Shown: positions 23,770 through 36,011, numbered from the stretch's first letter. The stretch is 64,000 bases of DNA from Thermothielavioides terrestris NRRL 8126 (GCF_000226115.1 NC_016460.1:3596001-3660000); one strand, 5' to 3'. Numbers and translations: made by a program. Notes: generated by a model not told the origin, from the letters alone.

Positions 23770-26700
23770 ATGACTTCGCAACAGGAGAACGAGGCACCGA
23801 CAGGGCACTCGTCTGAGCCCCGAACCAACGAACCCAGTTCCACCCCGGTCGACGATGTAGATGACGAGACAGTTGCACTCAAACTCCTAACCGAAAACGT
23901 CCGAGACCAAGATGACCTCGAACGCGATATCACTCTTCAAGCCAGCCGAGCTTTGGTTGAAGAGGAGGATAGAAGAGACCGGAAGCGCATCGAGAGGGCT
24001 GAGCAGTCGAAAGCTCGACTGGAAAATCAGTTGCGACTCCAACAACAAAAGCTGCGTTCTGCACAAGGGAACCCCACTGCGAGGCTGCGTGTCCAGCGGG
24101 AGATCACCCGACTTGAGGCAGAGATTGAGATTTGCGACAAGGACATCGCTGATTTCAATGCTCGCATTGAACAGCGGAATCAGCAAGACGCCACAGATGG
24201 CCAGGCTTCGGCGAATGGTGGTGGGAAGCTTCCCGGCGAGACACAGCGAGATTACCTCATCCGCACCGGGAAGATCACCCCCTTCGCCACGTTCGGCGGG
24301 GCCCGGCCCCACGACATCCAAGGAGAGCTCGCTGATGCCATCATCGAGGCCGAGGACCAGGCTATCGCCGAGGAATTGGAGGAGCGAGTTGGCGAAGGCC
24401 CTCGCTCGCACCAGAATCTGCGCTTACCCGGTTTTGCGGAGGACAACGAAGACCTTGCAAGTTCCGCTGTAGAGGCAGAGTTCTCGCTGCGTCCCCGAAA
24501 GAAGCGCAGGGTGCAAAAGCCAGCTGTCGATTCCGATGACGAGTTCGCTCCTGATGGATCAGCTTCGGAAGCATCCAGCCCGGCGTCCCCCGCCTCTGAT
24601 GACTTTGACATGACCGAGATCACGCCCAGACGTAAGCGCAGGCAGGTCGTCGCAGAGAGCGAGGGAAAGGTGGATCTGAGCAACATCGACGATGGTAACG
24701 AGGCTGTTTTCCAGCGAAGACTTAAGGACTGGGTAGAGCGGAGGAGCCGAGCTCGACGCCGTCGCCAGGAGAGTTCTGGTCAGCCGGTCGATGACGGGAC
24801 GGATACGGTGGAGGAATGGTTCAAGCCGTCTCCGGACCAGCCAGATCATGTGTTTGAGAACGGTCTGAGGCTCCCTGGCGACATATATCCCTCGCTATTC
24901 GACTACCAGAAGACGGGCGTTCAGTGGTTGGCGGAGCTGTATGCGCAGCAAGTCGGCGGCATCGTGGGTGATGAGATGGGACTGGGAAAAACAGGTCCGT
25001 TCTGCATTCACACAGCTGGCGCCCTCCGTCTGCAAAGTCCCAAACTTACCGTGCCATAGTCCAGTTGATCTCCTTCGTGGCCGCCCTGCATTACAGTAAG
25101 ATGCTCCACAAGCCCGTCATTGTTGTCGCCCCGGCCACCGTCCTGCGGCAATGGGTAAACGAGTTCCACCGCTGGTGGCCGCCACTCCGCGTCTCCATTC
25201 TTCATTCATCCGGGAGTGGCATGTTCAATGTCCACGACGAGGGTGAGCTCGAGGACCACGTGGACGACTGGGATAACAAGAAGCCCACCAGATCCAGCAA
25301 AGCGGCCAAGAAGATCGTCGACCGAGTAGTCAAGAACGGCCATGTGCTGGTAACGACGTACGCTGGCCTACAGACTTACGGCGACATCTTGATCCCGGTT
25401 GATTGGGGCTATGCTGTGCTGGATGAGGGTCACAAGATCCGAAACCCGAACACGGCCATCACGATATACTGCAAAGAGCTCCGCACCCCGAATCGCATCA
25501 TCCTGTCCGGCACGCCGATGCAAAACAACCTAACCGAGTTGTGGTCCTTATTTGACTTCATCTACCCCATGCGCCTCGGCACCCTGGTTGCGTTCCGCAA
25601 CCAGTTCGAGATCCCGATTCGATTGGGGGGCTACGCCAATGCCACGAATCTGCAGATCATGACCGCGCAGAAATGCGCCGAAACCCTCAAAGAGACCATC
25701 CGCCCATACCTCCTCCAGCGATTGAAGGTGGATGTCGCTGCCGACTTGCCCAAGAAGAGCGAGCAGGTGCTCTTCTGCAAGCTATCCAGGTCCCAGCGTG
25801 AGGCATACGAACTATTTCTCAAGTCCGATGAGATGGCTTCCATTCTCAATCGGACGCGGCAGTCTCTGTACGGCATCGACATCCTCCGCAAGATCTGCAA
25901 CCATCCTGATCTGCTGGATCCGGCACTCAAGACAAAGCCTGGGTACCAATGGGGCGACGTCAGTAAGTCGGGGAAGATGGCAGTCGTCCAGTCGCTGCTC
26001 CCGATGTGGAAGCGCCTGGGACACAAGACGCTGTTGTTTTGCCAGGGCGTCCAGATGCTCGACATCATCGAGGCGTTCGTGCGACGACTGGACAACATCA
26101 CCTATATCCGCATGGACGGCAAGACGCCGGTCAAGCAGCGGCAGGCTCTTGTGGATCAGTTCAACACTGACGCAGGGCTCGACGTCTTCTTACTGACAAC
26201 GAAGGTCGGAGGGCTGGGCGTCAACCTGACAGGGGCCAACCGTGTCATCATCTTTGATCCTGATTGGAACCCATCCACCGACGTCCAAGCGAGAGAGCGG
26301 GCCTGGAGACTGGGCCAGAAGCGGGAAGTCACCATATACCGACTCATGACGGCCGGCACAATCGAGGAAAAGATTTATCACCGCCAAATCTTCAAGCAGT
26401 TCCTCACCAACAAAGTGCTAAAAGATCCCAAGCAGCAGACAACATTCCATCTCAATGATTTGCAAGACCTCTTCAGCCTGAGCTCGTATGAAGACGGCGT
26501 GACCGAGACGGGGGAGCTATTCCAAGGCGCCGTTGCCAAGGGCTCCAAACGCGGTGGACCGAAGGAGTTAATTCTCCCTGGACACGACGCCATCCCCATC
26601 AGGCCTCGTCAACGTGGCGCCGAGAACAGGCCCAACGCCGCGGATGCCGACGAGAAAGAGGAAGATCTCCGCCACGTAGACGGGGTCGCCGGTCTCGAAA

Positions 26701-27320
26701 CATACCAAGGGGAGTCTGCCCCACCCGCAAACGAGGAGGCCCGTCTGATGGAGGGCATTTTTGCGCGGTCTGGCGTCCACAGCACGTTGGAACACGATGA
26801 GATCATCAACGGCAAGAAGACGGTCAAGGCGGACCGCAAGATGCTCCAGCAGGAGGCCGACCGGATAGCCGCGCAAGCGGCCCTCAGCCTCCGGCGTGCG
26901 GGGGAGCAAGCCCGCACCGTGCCTATCGGCACCGTGACATGGACGGGCGAAGTCGGAGAGGCTGGCCGTCCAACCAATATCCGCCGCGGGCGCGGCGGGC
27001 CGGGCTCGGCGAGCATCTTGGCCGGGGTAGCGAACCGCCAGGGCCTCGCCGCGGGCAGCCCGGGGAGTTCGAGATCAGGGACACCCGGCGCTGCGGGTCA
27101 GAATCTCAGCGCGAGAGACTTCGAGAAGATGATTCCGGCTTTCATCAAACGGCACAGCGGCCGGGTGCCGTCCAAGCTGCTGGTGGACCACTTCAACCAG
27201 TACTGCTCGGGTTCCCGGCAGGCGGAAGAGTTCAAGGTGGCGCTGGGAAAGGTGGCGAAAATGGAGAAGCGCGGGTCAAGCATGCGGGCGATCTGGACCC
27301 TGAAGCCCGAGTATCAGTAG
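23770..27320 (+). CDS. RAD26: SNF2-family ATPase RAD26 (CSB/ERCC6 homologue)
   Basis: Nuclear DNA-dependent ATPase of transcription-coupled nucleotide-excision repair that acts on stalled RNA polymerase II. Model: join(23770..24994, 25060..27320), 1161 aa. The intron is GTCCGT..CCATAG, a weak donor, and splicing gives GLGKT|VQLISFVAAL, matching the family. The N-terminus (residues 1-110) is charged and helical, as in the Rad26 autoinhibitory region; residues about 235-290 are basic/acidic linker. Helicase motifs: Walker A DEMGLGKT (about 400), DEGH (about 528, the usual Rad26 variant of DEAH), SGTPMQNNLTELW, and the C-terminal lobe with TTKVGGLGVNLTGANRVI, DPDWNPSTD and RAWRLGQKREVTIYRL. After the motor comes KVLKDPKQQTTFHLNDLQDL, typical of CSB/Rad26. 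Start ATG is at the first methionine after a CT-rich leader. If the intron is retained, translation stops in the ATP-binding lobe. Confidence 0.95.
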
Positions 27321-28095
27321 TTGGGTTGCAGGGGAGGTTGGGCATGCATGCTGAAGAATGCCGCGCGCTACGATCGATCTTTCATGAGTTGCTTTTGTGA
27401 TGCGAGCTAACATGATTGCCGGGATTTTACCCCTAAACTTCTAAACTGGCGTTCAGGAGACGGTACATACATCGGGAGCTCAATGCTTATAGATAGCGAT
27501 GACTTGGATGAAGAAACAGAGAAAGACTGCTGCAACGCTAATGACGTAACCTTTTTTTTTTTTTTTTTTTCAGGCTATTTTCCGCCTCCTGTTTTGAACA
27601 TCGAAAAGAACTGGTTTCGGTTGTGATGAATGGACAGGGGAAAACATGTGTGTTTGCACCAAAAGGGTCACCGCGCGGCTAAGGAGCTCTTGGTGCCTGC
27701 CAGTGGATTGATAATGAATGGCTGACAGTAGTCAAAGGGGTGCCGCTATGTCTTACGTATCAGCCAATTGCCGGACGTCTTGGGATGAAGTACCTAGCTT
27801 TAGTTGTCCTGGCACTGTTTGTGGGGTCGCCAAAGGCAAACAAGGTTTAATAACTACAGCCTGGCAGTTGTTCTTGACCTTGACTTCCACATGATCTTCT
27901 TATACACATCAGTCCCTTGTGTTGTTCTCCGGGCATCCATGGATCCTGTATATCCCTAAATTTCCATCCTGACAACTGGCACCGGGCCACAGGCTGTATA
28001 GCGCACCCCACTGCAGCAAGGGAGCTGATGTTGCTCCTCAGTTCCGGAGACCAACCCATCTGAGAAGGGAACATTAAAGGGTAATTCCAGCAAAC
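27321..28095. other. intergenic region RAD26 - hemerythrin-like gene
   Basis: 775 bases between two genes on the same strand. It holds a T-run of about 19 bases at 27552-27570 ending in CAGG, and no recognisable gene. Confidence 0.65.
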
Positions 28096-28994
28096 ATGAC
28101 GCCCAAAGACGGCAATACGGATACTCGGCAGCCCGCTGGCGCCGAAGGAACTGCAGATACGGGATCCCCGACCACAGCCTCAGAAACCGCACATGCCGGG
28201 CCCGAGTCCACCTCAAAGCCGGCCGAACCGGCTGAGCCGGCAGCGTCCGGCCCGGCCCTTCCCCCACTAACACCGCAAGAATTCCGCATCTACAACCGCC
28301 TAGCGGAACAAATGGACTACTTTGTATGAGCTTTCCCTTCTCCCCTAGTCACCCGCGCCACGGAGACCTCTTGACTTGTTAGTTTGCCCTGCGAAAACTA
28401 ACCACACGGCGCGGCCTCCCTGTGCCCACCGGCTTTCCTCCCCCCGCCTTATAGCATGCCCACTTCCGCCAGATGTACGCCACGCTGCACACGGCGTGCG
28501 CCACCAGCCGGCGGCCCGCCAACATGACGCTGCGGCAGTTCCTCGACGAGGGCCTGCGCCTGGCGCACTACCTCGAGATGCACCACTCCATCGAGGAGAC
28601 CCACCTGTACCCGCTGCTGGGGCGGAAGATGCCCGAGTTCCGCGCCACCACCACCACCGCTGCTGCTGCGGGCCCGGGGTCGTCGGGAGCGGGAGGTTCG
28701 GCGGGGGGCAGGGGTAAGGGGAAGGGGAAGAAGCAACAGCGGGCCGGAGGGGAGGAGGAGTGCGAGCTGATTCGGCAGCATCGGATGATTCACGAGGGCA
28801 TGGATGAGATGGTGGAGTATCTCAGGCGGTGTAAGGACCGTGAGTGCGAGCTGGAGCTGGCCGTCTTGAAGGAGAAGATGGAGCCGTGGGGCGAGGTGCT
28901 GCTCAAGCACCTTGATCAGGAGGTGCGGGATCTGGGCGCGGAGAATATGAGGAAGTATTGGACGCTGCAGGAGATGAGGGCATTTCCTATCTGA
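28096..28994 (+). CDS. hemerythrin-like (HHE) cation-binding domain protein
   Basis: Probable di-iron four-helix-bundle protein. Model: join(28096..28323, 28455..28994), 255 aa. The intron GTATGA..TTATAG restores QMDYF|HAHFRQMYATLH. Candidate metal ligands run through the second exon: HAHF and TLH, then EMHHSIEETHLYP, then IRQHRMIHEGMDEM, and finally LKHLDQEVRDLG near the end, in the usual HHE spacing. The first 60 residues are a Pro/Ala/Thr-rich, probably disordered leader. A Thr/Ala/Gly/Lys-rich insert of about 35 residues (28640-28760) sits between the second and third helices and is probably a loop. No signal peptide or membrane segment is seen. Fungal members are mostly uncharacterised; roles in iron, oxygen or NO handling are only inferred from the fold. 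Confidence 0.88.
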
Positions 28995-29544
28995 GAGTGC
29001 CGGTTGGTTTTCTCAGTTAGTCAGGTAGGGTCACTTGGCGATAGGCGGCGTTGGGATGATAGCCCTGATTGACAATAACTACCTACCCGGCGCATCTCGA
29101 GAGGAGGACACCCGGGAAGAATCAACTAAGGTACCCATTTCTGTCTAGGAACAGTGCCTCCCTGGCTTTTCAAAGAGCCAGCGGACACTTTGGTAACCCA
29201 CGCTTTGCGATACACCCGTCGAGGACCACGTCCAACTGGACACCTGGAGCGACCGCAGCGCTGCCGCCTAGGGAAGAAAGGACAAGAGAGGACCGTGGAA
29301 CTCCCCGCATATTGGCGCACTTCGAAGCCGTCCCAAGAAATATCACAGAGCGAGCCAGGCCCCGCAATGCGCCATCACATATGCAGCCACGACGCGAATA
29401 GATCGACATCGGCCGAGCCGTCGTCGTCGACGCGCGGCGGCTCAGCATCGAAACGGCCGATCTGATCCTCATTCGCGGTACTTCCCGTCCCGCCGTCGGA
29501 GAGCTCTGGGGCCGGAGCCTGGGGCGATGCCGCTCGTTGCGTCC
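28995..29544. other. intergenic region between convergent genes
   Basis: 550 bases between the stop codons of the hemerythrin-like gene (+) and the uncharacterised gene (-). It should hold both 3' UTRs. No conserved frame was recognised. Confidence 0.6.
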
Positions 29545-30733
29545 TCAGGAAGAATCGGGCCGTCTCGATCCAGAATCTGGACGGCTCTGTTCGATTCTTG
29601 GAGGGCGCCAGCCTAGATCTGAGCCCTTGCTGTTGTCGGCTTCCGAGCTTGAGCATTCATCATCGGTCGAGCTAGACAGGTAGAGAAAAGACTCGGACGG
29701 AACGTATGCTGGGTGCATCCATGGCTGGAGCCGGTTAGAAGGCGCGAGGTAAGAGCAGTATTATCTGGCGTCCTTACCAGAGGGATGGCACGGCAGCCGA
29801 GGGTTTTGACCACATTTACGTCCCCGCATGGTCTGAAACCCTGGAGGCTGAAGGAGAAGCCAGTGGCCACGGTTGGCAAGATGTCGCCGTTCAAGACCGC
29901 GTCAAGGCTGAGCCAGGATTTCTGTCTCGAGTCGGGACGGCAGCGATGGCAGACCCTGTACTGGCACTCGAACCGCCAATCGGGCACCCACGGCTTGTCG
30001 TCGTCTTCGTCGTCGTCTTCATCTTCGTCGTCGTCGTCGCCGGCAATTCTCCACTTGTAGGGGGCCACAGCGGTAGAACGGGCCCGGCGGCGGCGGTCTT
30101 CGGCGATCGTCTTGTGCACCTGGGAACGACATCAGAACCAAAGTTTCGGCAATGAAACGGCCGCGGAGACGGGGGCTCACGTTCTCGCGTTGTGATACCA
30201 GGATGGCAAGCTGCTCCGGCGTATATGAGGCCAGCTGCTCGGGAGTGAGTTCGTTGAAGAGGTTGTGCGGGTTGCTCCGCGCATCAGCGCCAAACTTTCC
30301 AAGCGTCATCTCTCCGGCGAAGGCCATTCCGCACTTGTCGAAAGCAGCCTTTTTTTTTTTGCTCTTAGCAAGATGTCTGTCCAAATCAAGCGGTTGGCTC
30401 AAGTCAGTTGGAACTCACCGAGTAACCTCTCGATGCCGCGTCAAGGATCAGCGGTTCTCTGTCTACGGTACAGCGGTAGAGGAATCCTTGCGGGGGCCGC
30501 CGTCTGCATACCAAGCACTCCAACGAATCGTGGTATATGACGGCCATGGTATCGTGGGTGCAGCTTCCATCTATATATGGTGTACGCGGCAGGGCAGGTC
30601 TGCGCCCGGCCGGAAGGGACCTATGCGCGGACATGCCGAGGCGAGGTTGTGGCCGAGGAGCCCCAGAAGGCCCAGGGGCGCCGGCAACATGCTGCCGACG
30701 GCCGTCAGGGCGACTTGACGGTGTTGAGTCCAT
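29545..30733 (-). CDS. uncharacterised Cys-containing protein, 339 aa, four exons
   Basis: Not recognised as a named family. Model: complement(29545..29724, 29778..30119, 30181..30363, 30419..30733). All three introns are phase 0 with GTGAGT, GTGAGC and GTAAGG donors. Start is MDSTPSSRPD; upstream in-frame codons exist but this is the first good ATG before the conserved part. The protein has a basic/Pro-rich N-terminus, then HDSLECLVCRRRPPQGFLYR followed by C, a Lys/Ala stretch, a helix NELTPEQLASYTPEQLAILV, and an Asp/Glu tract. It continues with CQYRVCHRCRPDSRQKSWLS, which leads into LDAVLNGDILPTVATGFSFS, and a Ser-rich tail. The paired cysteines (CxxC, CxxxxCxxC) suggest metal binding (inference). 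The acceptor of intron 1 is least certain: 30364 was chosen for frame and branch-site distance, and a later AG at the end of the A-tract would also keep frame. Confidence 0.72.
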
Positions 30734-32391
30734 TGTTATGTGGATATGGGGGACTCCCGGGAGAGGGGGGAGGTTCGAGAATACGAAGTTCGCAGTGCAT
30801 GTTCCGGCGGCGTTCTTCAGATAGATGGAACGAGTGGATGCAGGTGCGTAAGAAAAAGGCGGCTGGTTGTTGTGACATGTGCCGAGTGCACTGCTGGATG
30901 TGGGTGTTGATATGCGAGAAAGAAGCGTACGCAACTAAAGCATGTGAGATAGGTACACTCACTCGTGTCCCTGAGACTTGGGACTCAACCGAGGCTTGAA
31001 AGCAGCCATCCATAGTCCAGGAGGCCCGCACATCATAGGAGGCCCAGTAAACACAAAGCAGTGGCCGGACAAGAAGTTAAGCAGCCTGGCAATGTGCATG
31101 TGAAGAGGGGCGCCATTGCTACCGGCGTTGACTCTTTCTGGGGCGGACCTGAACTTGGAGTTGACAGGAAGTCTGGTCCGGTCAGGAGCACATCTCGTCT
31201 TCTGCGGTTCGCCCAAAGGCACATGATTGTGTCTGCACCGGAACGCCTAGTGATGTGATTCACCAGTTGCCCATTCTCACGTCACGCTGCAGAGGCTGCA
31301 CTTGGGCGACGGGACTCCAACAGACAAGGAGCTTTCTGCCATTCTGACGGGCTTCAGGGCCTGCAACATCTTCGGGTAGGCAAACATTGTCATATATAAT
31401 ATATACATCGACGCCAAGCTCATCCCAATACGGGATGTTGAAGAGCAACGAAGGGTTCATGAAGACTGGTTACCCAACAAGCTGGCCAAGGGGATGGGAT
31501 GCTGCTCAAACCCGGCGCCGTCCATGGAACAACTGAGGTTCCCAGAGAGCTAAGACGAACCATGGGAATAATAACAACTATTCTGCTTCAAATGGGACAC
31601 CCGGTGGATGGCGGATCGCAAGTTGGGCAGAGTCACCAAGCTGGATCCAGAACGTACAGCGATGAAGCTGGATGATGAAGCAGTGTCCGGACCGAGATGT
31701 GGTTGACAAACAGACAGGGGTTCGCCGACAGGGATGGGCGTGGGTTGCTTCCGGCGCATCTGCTGCTGCTGCTGAATGAGCTGTCTTGTCTTGCAGCAGC
31801 TGAGCGATGCATGGGGCAGAAAACAAAAAACCTCGGCGATTCGGCCATGCGACCAATCAGGCTCGTCTGCTGCGGGCTAGGCCCATGTCCCCACACGCTC
31901 CCCTCACTGTGGCCCACGGTCGCGACGCCCACAGAGACCAGGAGAGACCGGGGGAGCTGTGTTCCCCCAAGCTTCCAAGTTCCCAAAAAACCAGCCTCCC
32001 CATTCACCTCGTTCCGATTTGCGACGAACAGCCCGTTCCCACAAGCCAACCCGAATCTCTGAATCGCAAGCCCTATCCACATCAGATTGTGAGTTGGTCT
32101 TCTTTTCCCCTCTTGCCCCGTCCCCCAGGTCATTTTGTTGCAACGCGCGCCCATCGCCCACCGCGCGGTCCTCGGTCGGGATCTGTAAATCGAGACCCGC
32201 CCGAAACACCCCAGCCATCCCGGTGTTATCCCCGTTGTAAACAAAGCGTCGAGCCGGCGCAACCACGGTGCCGCAGACATATTCCACACCGCAAACCACG
32301 GCCGGATTGCACAGTCGACTAATCCAGACCCGCTTCTAGGCCCCGCCTGTTACTTACGCAGTAGATGTTGATTTGACCGCCGCCGCACACC
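30734..32391. other. divergent intergenic region, 1.66 kb
   Basis: Lies between the start codons of the uncharacterised gene (-) and the Mpv17-like gene (+), so both promoters are here. The longest frame (31633..32289, minus, 218 codons) has no family resemblance, begins with a non-conserved segment and is judged spurious. Confidence 0.6.
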
Positions 32392-33514
32392 ATGTCGCTG
32401 AAGTTCGAGCGGGACACCGTCAGGGAGACCGTCAACCAGGCGGCCGCCAACTACGCCACCAACAAGGGCGGCTTCGTCGGGTCTGCTGCCGCCGCCGTCG
32501 CCGAGGCTGCCAGCGGGAACCTGCCTGGGACCAGCGGCAAGCATCCCATCGCCGAGGTTGTGGGCACCGCCCTCACCGGCGGCAGGCAGAATGCTGGCAC
32601 CAAGGGTTACCTCGCTGTATGTTTCGCTCCGACAAAGCCCTGCCCGCGAGTCGAGCGCTCCGGAGACTGCGCGCCGATTTGGGGGAAACATGGCGAGACC
32701 GTCGTCAAGGGCTAACCGCTAACCGCCTCTTCACCAACAGGCCTACCTCCGGCAACTAGAGGACAACCCGCTGCGCACCAAGATGCTCACGGCCGGCACC
32801 CTGGCGGGCACCCAAGAGCTGCTTGCCTCGTGGCTGGCCAAGGACCGCAACAAGCACGGCCACTACTTCACGTCGCGCGTGCCTAAGATGGCAGCCTACG
32901 GCGCCCTCGTCAGCGCGCCCCTGGGCCACTTCCTGATCTGGGTCCTGCAGAAGATCTTTAGCGGGCGCACCAGCTTGAGGGCCAAGATTCTGCAGATCCT
33001 CTTCAGCAACCTCGTCGTACGTGGTGAAACCATTCGCCTCTCTCTCTCTCCTAAGAACTCCTTCACTCACCCCCCCCCTGCTCCCCCTTCCCCCTCGCTC
33101 TCGAGTGTTGGTGTTGCCCGTGCTGACATTGGAGGACAACCCCACCCCCCATCATCAATCCAGATCGCCCCCATCCAGAACGCAGTCTACCTGGTCGCGA
33201 TGGCGCTCATCGCCGGCGCCAAGTCGTTCCACCAGGTGCGGGCGACCGTGCGCGTCGGCTTCTGGAAGGTGATGCGGGTGAGCTGGATCACGTCGCCCAT
33301 CTGCCTGGCCTTCGCGCAGAAGTTCCTGCCCGAGAACACCTGGGTGCCCTTCTTCAACCTCGTCTCCTTCGTCATCGGCACCTACATCAACACCGTCACC
33401 AAGAAGAAGCGCCTCTCCGCCCTGCGCAAGAAGCACTTCGGCGAGGGCCGCGCCCCGGGCGGCGGCCCCCGCCCGGAGGACTACCCGCCGCTCGGACCCA
33501 ACCCCCCGTACTAA
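32392..33514 (+). CDS. Mpv17/PMP22-family peroxisomal-type membrane protein (candidate WSC)
   Basis: Multi-span integral membrane protein of the Mpv17/PMP22 family. Model: join(32392..32616, 32741..33016, 33164..33514), 283 aa; introns GTATGT..CAACAG and GTACGT..ATCCAG, both phase 0. The core starts at YLRQLEDNPLRTKMLTAGTL and includes hydrophobic segments around YGALVSAPLGHFLIWVLQ, IQNAVYLVAMALIAGAK and WVPFFNLVSFVIGTYIN, plus the family-typical VGFWKVMRVSW and PENTWVPFFN. Before it lies an extra N-terminal segment of about 75 residues, rich in Ala/Gly (MSLKFERDTVRETVNQAAAN), and after it a basic, Pro-rich tail. In filamentous ascomycetes one member, WSC, sorts Woronin bodies. The long N-terminal extension makes WSC a candidate identity, but this is inference. 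Other peroxisomal or mitochondrial family members remain possible. Confidence 0.87.
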
Positions 33515-34475
33515 GTAAGCGGGGAACGCAATGTGGCGGTGCAGCGCGGTCCCGGTGTCTGGTTGCTGGAATGATTTGGGGGGGAAGGGCACGCGAGTGT
33601 GTGCCCCGTGCGGGAAAGTGAAACCGACGAAGGCAGCGGGCTACCTGGCAGACTCTCGTTTCCCCTGCCGGACCAGAGAGGAAAGAAAGGTATATATGAT
33701 GTGTGTCAAGCAGGCCTAGCGTTTGATGTCGGTTCGTGATGTGCTCAGGGGGGGCTGCGGCTCCTTTTGAGGGGAGTTCTACATGGGGCGGTTGGATACC
33801 TGTATAATGTTCGTTGTCATGTCCGTTGATGTCAGATGTGGATTTGGAATATTGCGTTGATGTGTAGATGATTACAATTGCTTGGATACCTTGTGCCTAC
33901 CTACAACATAGGTACACCTACGATTCCTAGTCGATCCCCTGAAGCGTAGTTTGCTCCTCTATCTCTCTGGAAGCATCGTCATGGCACACCCCCACTGTCG
34001 TGCTCACCGAACCGTCCACTTGCCTTCAATCATCACGACCAATTTGATATCTCCTCCTGTCTCTAGCCACAGAAGACACAGTGTCCTGCGTAGAAACATG
34101 GCTTTGCTAGAGCGGCGTGGGCACTTTGGAGTGTTGAATCATCCCACTCCAAAAGCCCGTGGTGGACGGCCCCGCGGCTCCCATCTACAGGTCTTGTCCC
34201 GCGGGTTCTTCGCCGCAGTACGACGTTGGTGCTGTTGATATCTGAGCAGCGCTGGTAGCCTCCGTCGATGCTATTCCAGCATGCAATCTGGCCGTTCTCT
34301 TTTGGCGTTTCCTCGACCGGTTAGGTTACCGGGTTGCCCGACGCTGCTGCGCGGTAGACTGTTATATTTCCACCACGTCGGTATTCAACTCGTCAGTGCG
34401 GCGGGGGATGAGTGCGTGTCCTCATCCACGTCCTGCAAAGCAACGCGGCGATTGGATTCGGCCGGAGGAAACCCA
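33515..34475. other. intergenic region between convergent genes, 0.96 kb
   Basis: Between the stop codons of the Mpv17-like gene (+) and VPS22 (-). Holds two 3' UTRs and no conserved frame. Confidence 0.6.
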
Positions 34476-35374
34476 TCATCCGGTAGTGCCAGCAAGGTCC
34501 TGGTTTTCGAGCATAGCGCTGGGACTCCAGTACTCCCATTCGTCGCTCTGCTTGTCAACCCACAGCATGCCCTCGCCGACCAGGTCCTCCAGCGCGGTCT
34601 GCGCCCGTGCCCGCATCCACTTGAGGTTGACCATCAGCATCGACACGCTCACGTAGCCCAGCACCTGCGCCGCCTCGAGCACGGCGCTCTGGTCTGTGTT
34701 CAGCTCCTTGGGCACGGACCGGATGTAAGGCTTGTTGCCGACCTTGATGATGGAGTACGCCGAGCCGAGGGGTTTCAGCGTGCCCACGGCACGGAGGATG
34801 TCGTCCCTGCCCCGCTTATTTGTCAGCCAACTGCCTCGGCGGAGAAATAGACCACCGGGTAAAGCTGGCGGCGGTATATGGTAGTGTACATATCGGATAC
34901 TCACTCGGTGATCTCCGGCGCGCCCTCCATGCGGCCCTTCATGATCCGCTCCCGGGCCTTGCGCAGCTCGATCAGCCCGCCGTTCTCGCCCCTCGTCTCG
35001 CTGCAGACCTCGACCACGCGCACGGCCAGCTCGAAGTAGAAGTCGTTGACGGACCGGCCCAGCAGCTGCGCCCAGATGGAGCCGGCGCCGCCGCTGCCGG
35101 ACGACGACGGCGACGACTGGTGGTTGCTGCTGGCGAGCGGGTCGACGCCGATGGCGGCGCACATGCGCGCGAACTGGGCGCGGAAGGTCGGGTTCGACCG
35201 TATGTCCTTGGCGTGCGTCTGGGCGAACTGCTGGAGCAGCGAGCGGAACACGGCCAGCTGGGTCTCGAGCGCCTCGGCGTTGGCCGACCGCAGCGTCGAC
35301 CCGTGGCTGGCGTACTGCGCCGAAGTCAGGCGCGACCGGTCGAAGGCCGCGAGCCCGACGCCTTTGCGGGACAT
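34476..35374 (-). CDS. VPS22: ESCRT-II subunit VPS22 (SNF8/EAP30)
   Basis: Subunit of the ESCRT-II complex, which works with VPS25 and VPS36 on endosomes in multivesicular-body sorting of ubiquitinated cargo. Model: complement(34476..34806, 34905..35374), 266 aa, close to the family length of about 250-260. The 98-nt intron (GTGAGT..GGGCAG) restores APEITE|DDILRAVGTLKPLG. The N-terminus MSRKGVGLAAFDRSRL matches the conserved SNF8 opening and was chosen as start over upstream in-frame codons. Next come a helical region (LETQLAVFRSLLQQFAQTHA), RAQFARMCAAIGVDPLAS, a fungal Ser/Gly-rich insert, and then two winged-helix domains, the second ending DLVGEGMLWVDKQSDEWEYW. It is followed downstream by the convergent Mpv17-like gene. 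Confidence 0.94.
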
Positions 35375-36011
35375 GTTTGCCGGGTTGAAGAAGCGGGACC
35401 CGATGGTTTGGTGCCGGGATGATGCGCGGATCGGAGGTGAGTTGGTGTCCGAGGAGGAAGGCCGGGACGGGATGACGGCGGGCTGGTGGGCTGGGATGAT
35501 AGTGGAAGGGGCGATAAGATAAACGAGGGGCACATCCCTCCTCGACACCCTCTCAACATCAAACCCACCGTGCTGCACAACTCTGTTTACTTGGATGTAA
35601 AAACACGTGCAGCTTCCCCTTTTCAGGTGTGAGGTTTTCCAAGCATGGATCATGTTTGCAATGCAACACCTGACTACCGATTCGGTGGGTGTTCTCCACA
35701 CAGGCATACCTACACTATACATTCCCCAGGTAGAGGAACCGACATGCCTCCCGGCGAACTCGGCGTAGCAAGTATCATGAACTATATATCATGAGTAATT
35801 ATCTTTCAGCCTGTCACAAGCAGCCCCTTATCTCACTTTGATGCAGCCCCTGGTCGCATCATGCATGACCCTCCCAGCAGTCGTCCAACGCCTTCGCCAG
35901 CCGGCATCGCTCAGACCAACATCTCGCAACCCTGCCATACCTAGTGGGTGAAGGCAAGCGAGTACCGAGTCGGCCCGGGAGCATCACCATTCTCCCTGCT
36001 GCCCCTCGCTC
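35375..36011. other. intergenic region VPS22 - AAR2
   Basis: 637 bases between two minus-strand genes. Contains the VPS22 promoter/5' UTR and the AAR2 3' UTR, and one TACACTA word at 35711. No gene recognised. Confidence 0.6.

Noticed and set aside
31633..32289. 218-codon minus-strand frame
   Set aside because: Single isolated frame between divergent genes, no similarity or splice continuity, composition like surrounding non-coding DNA.
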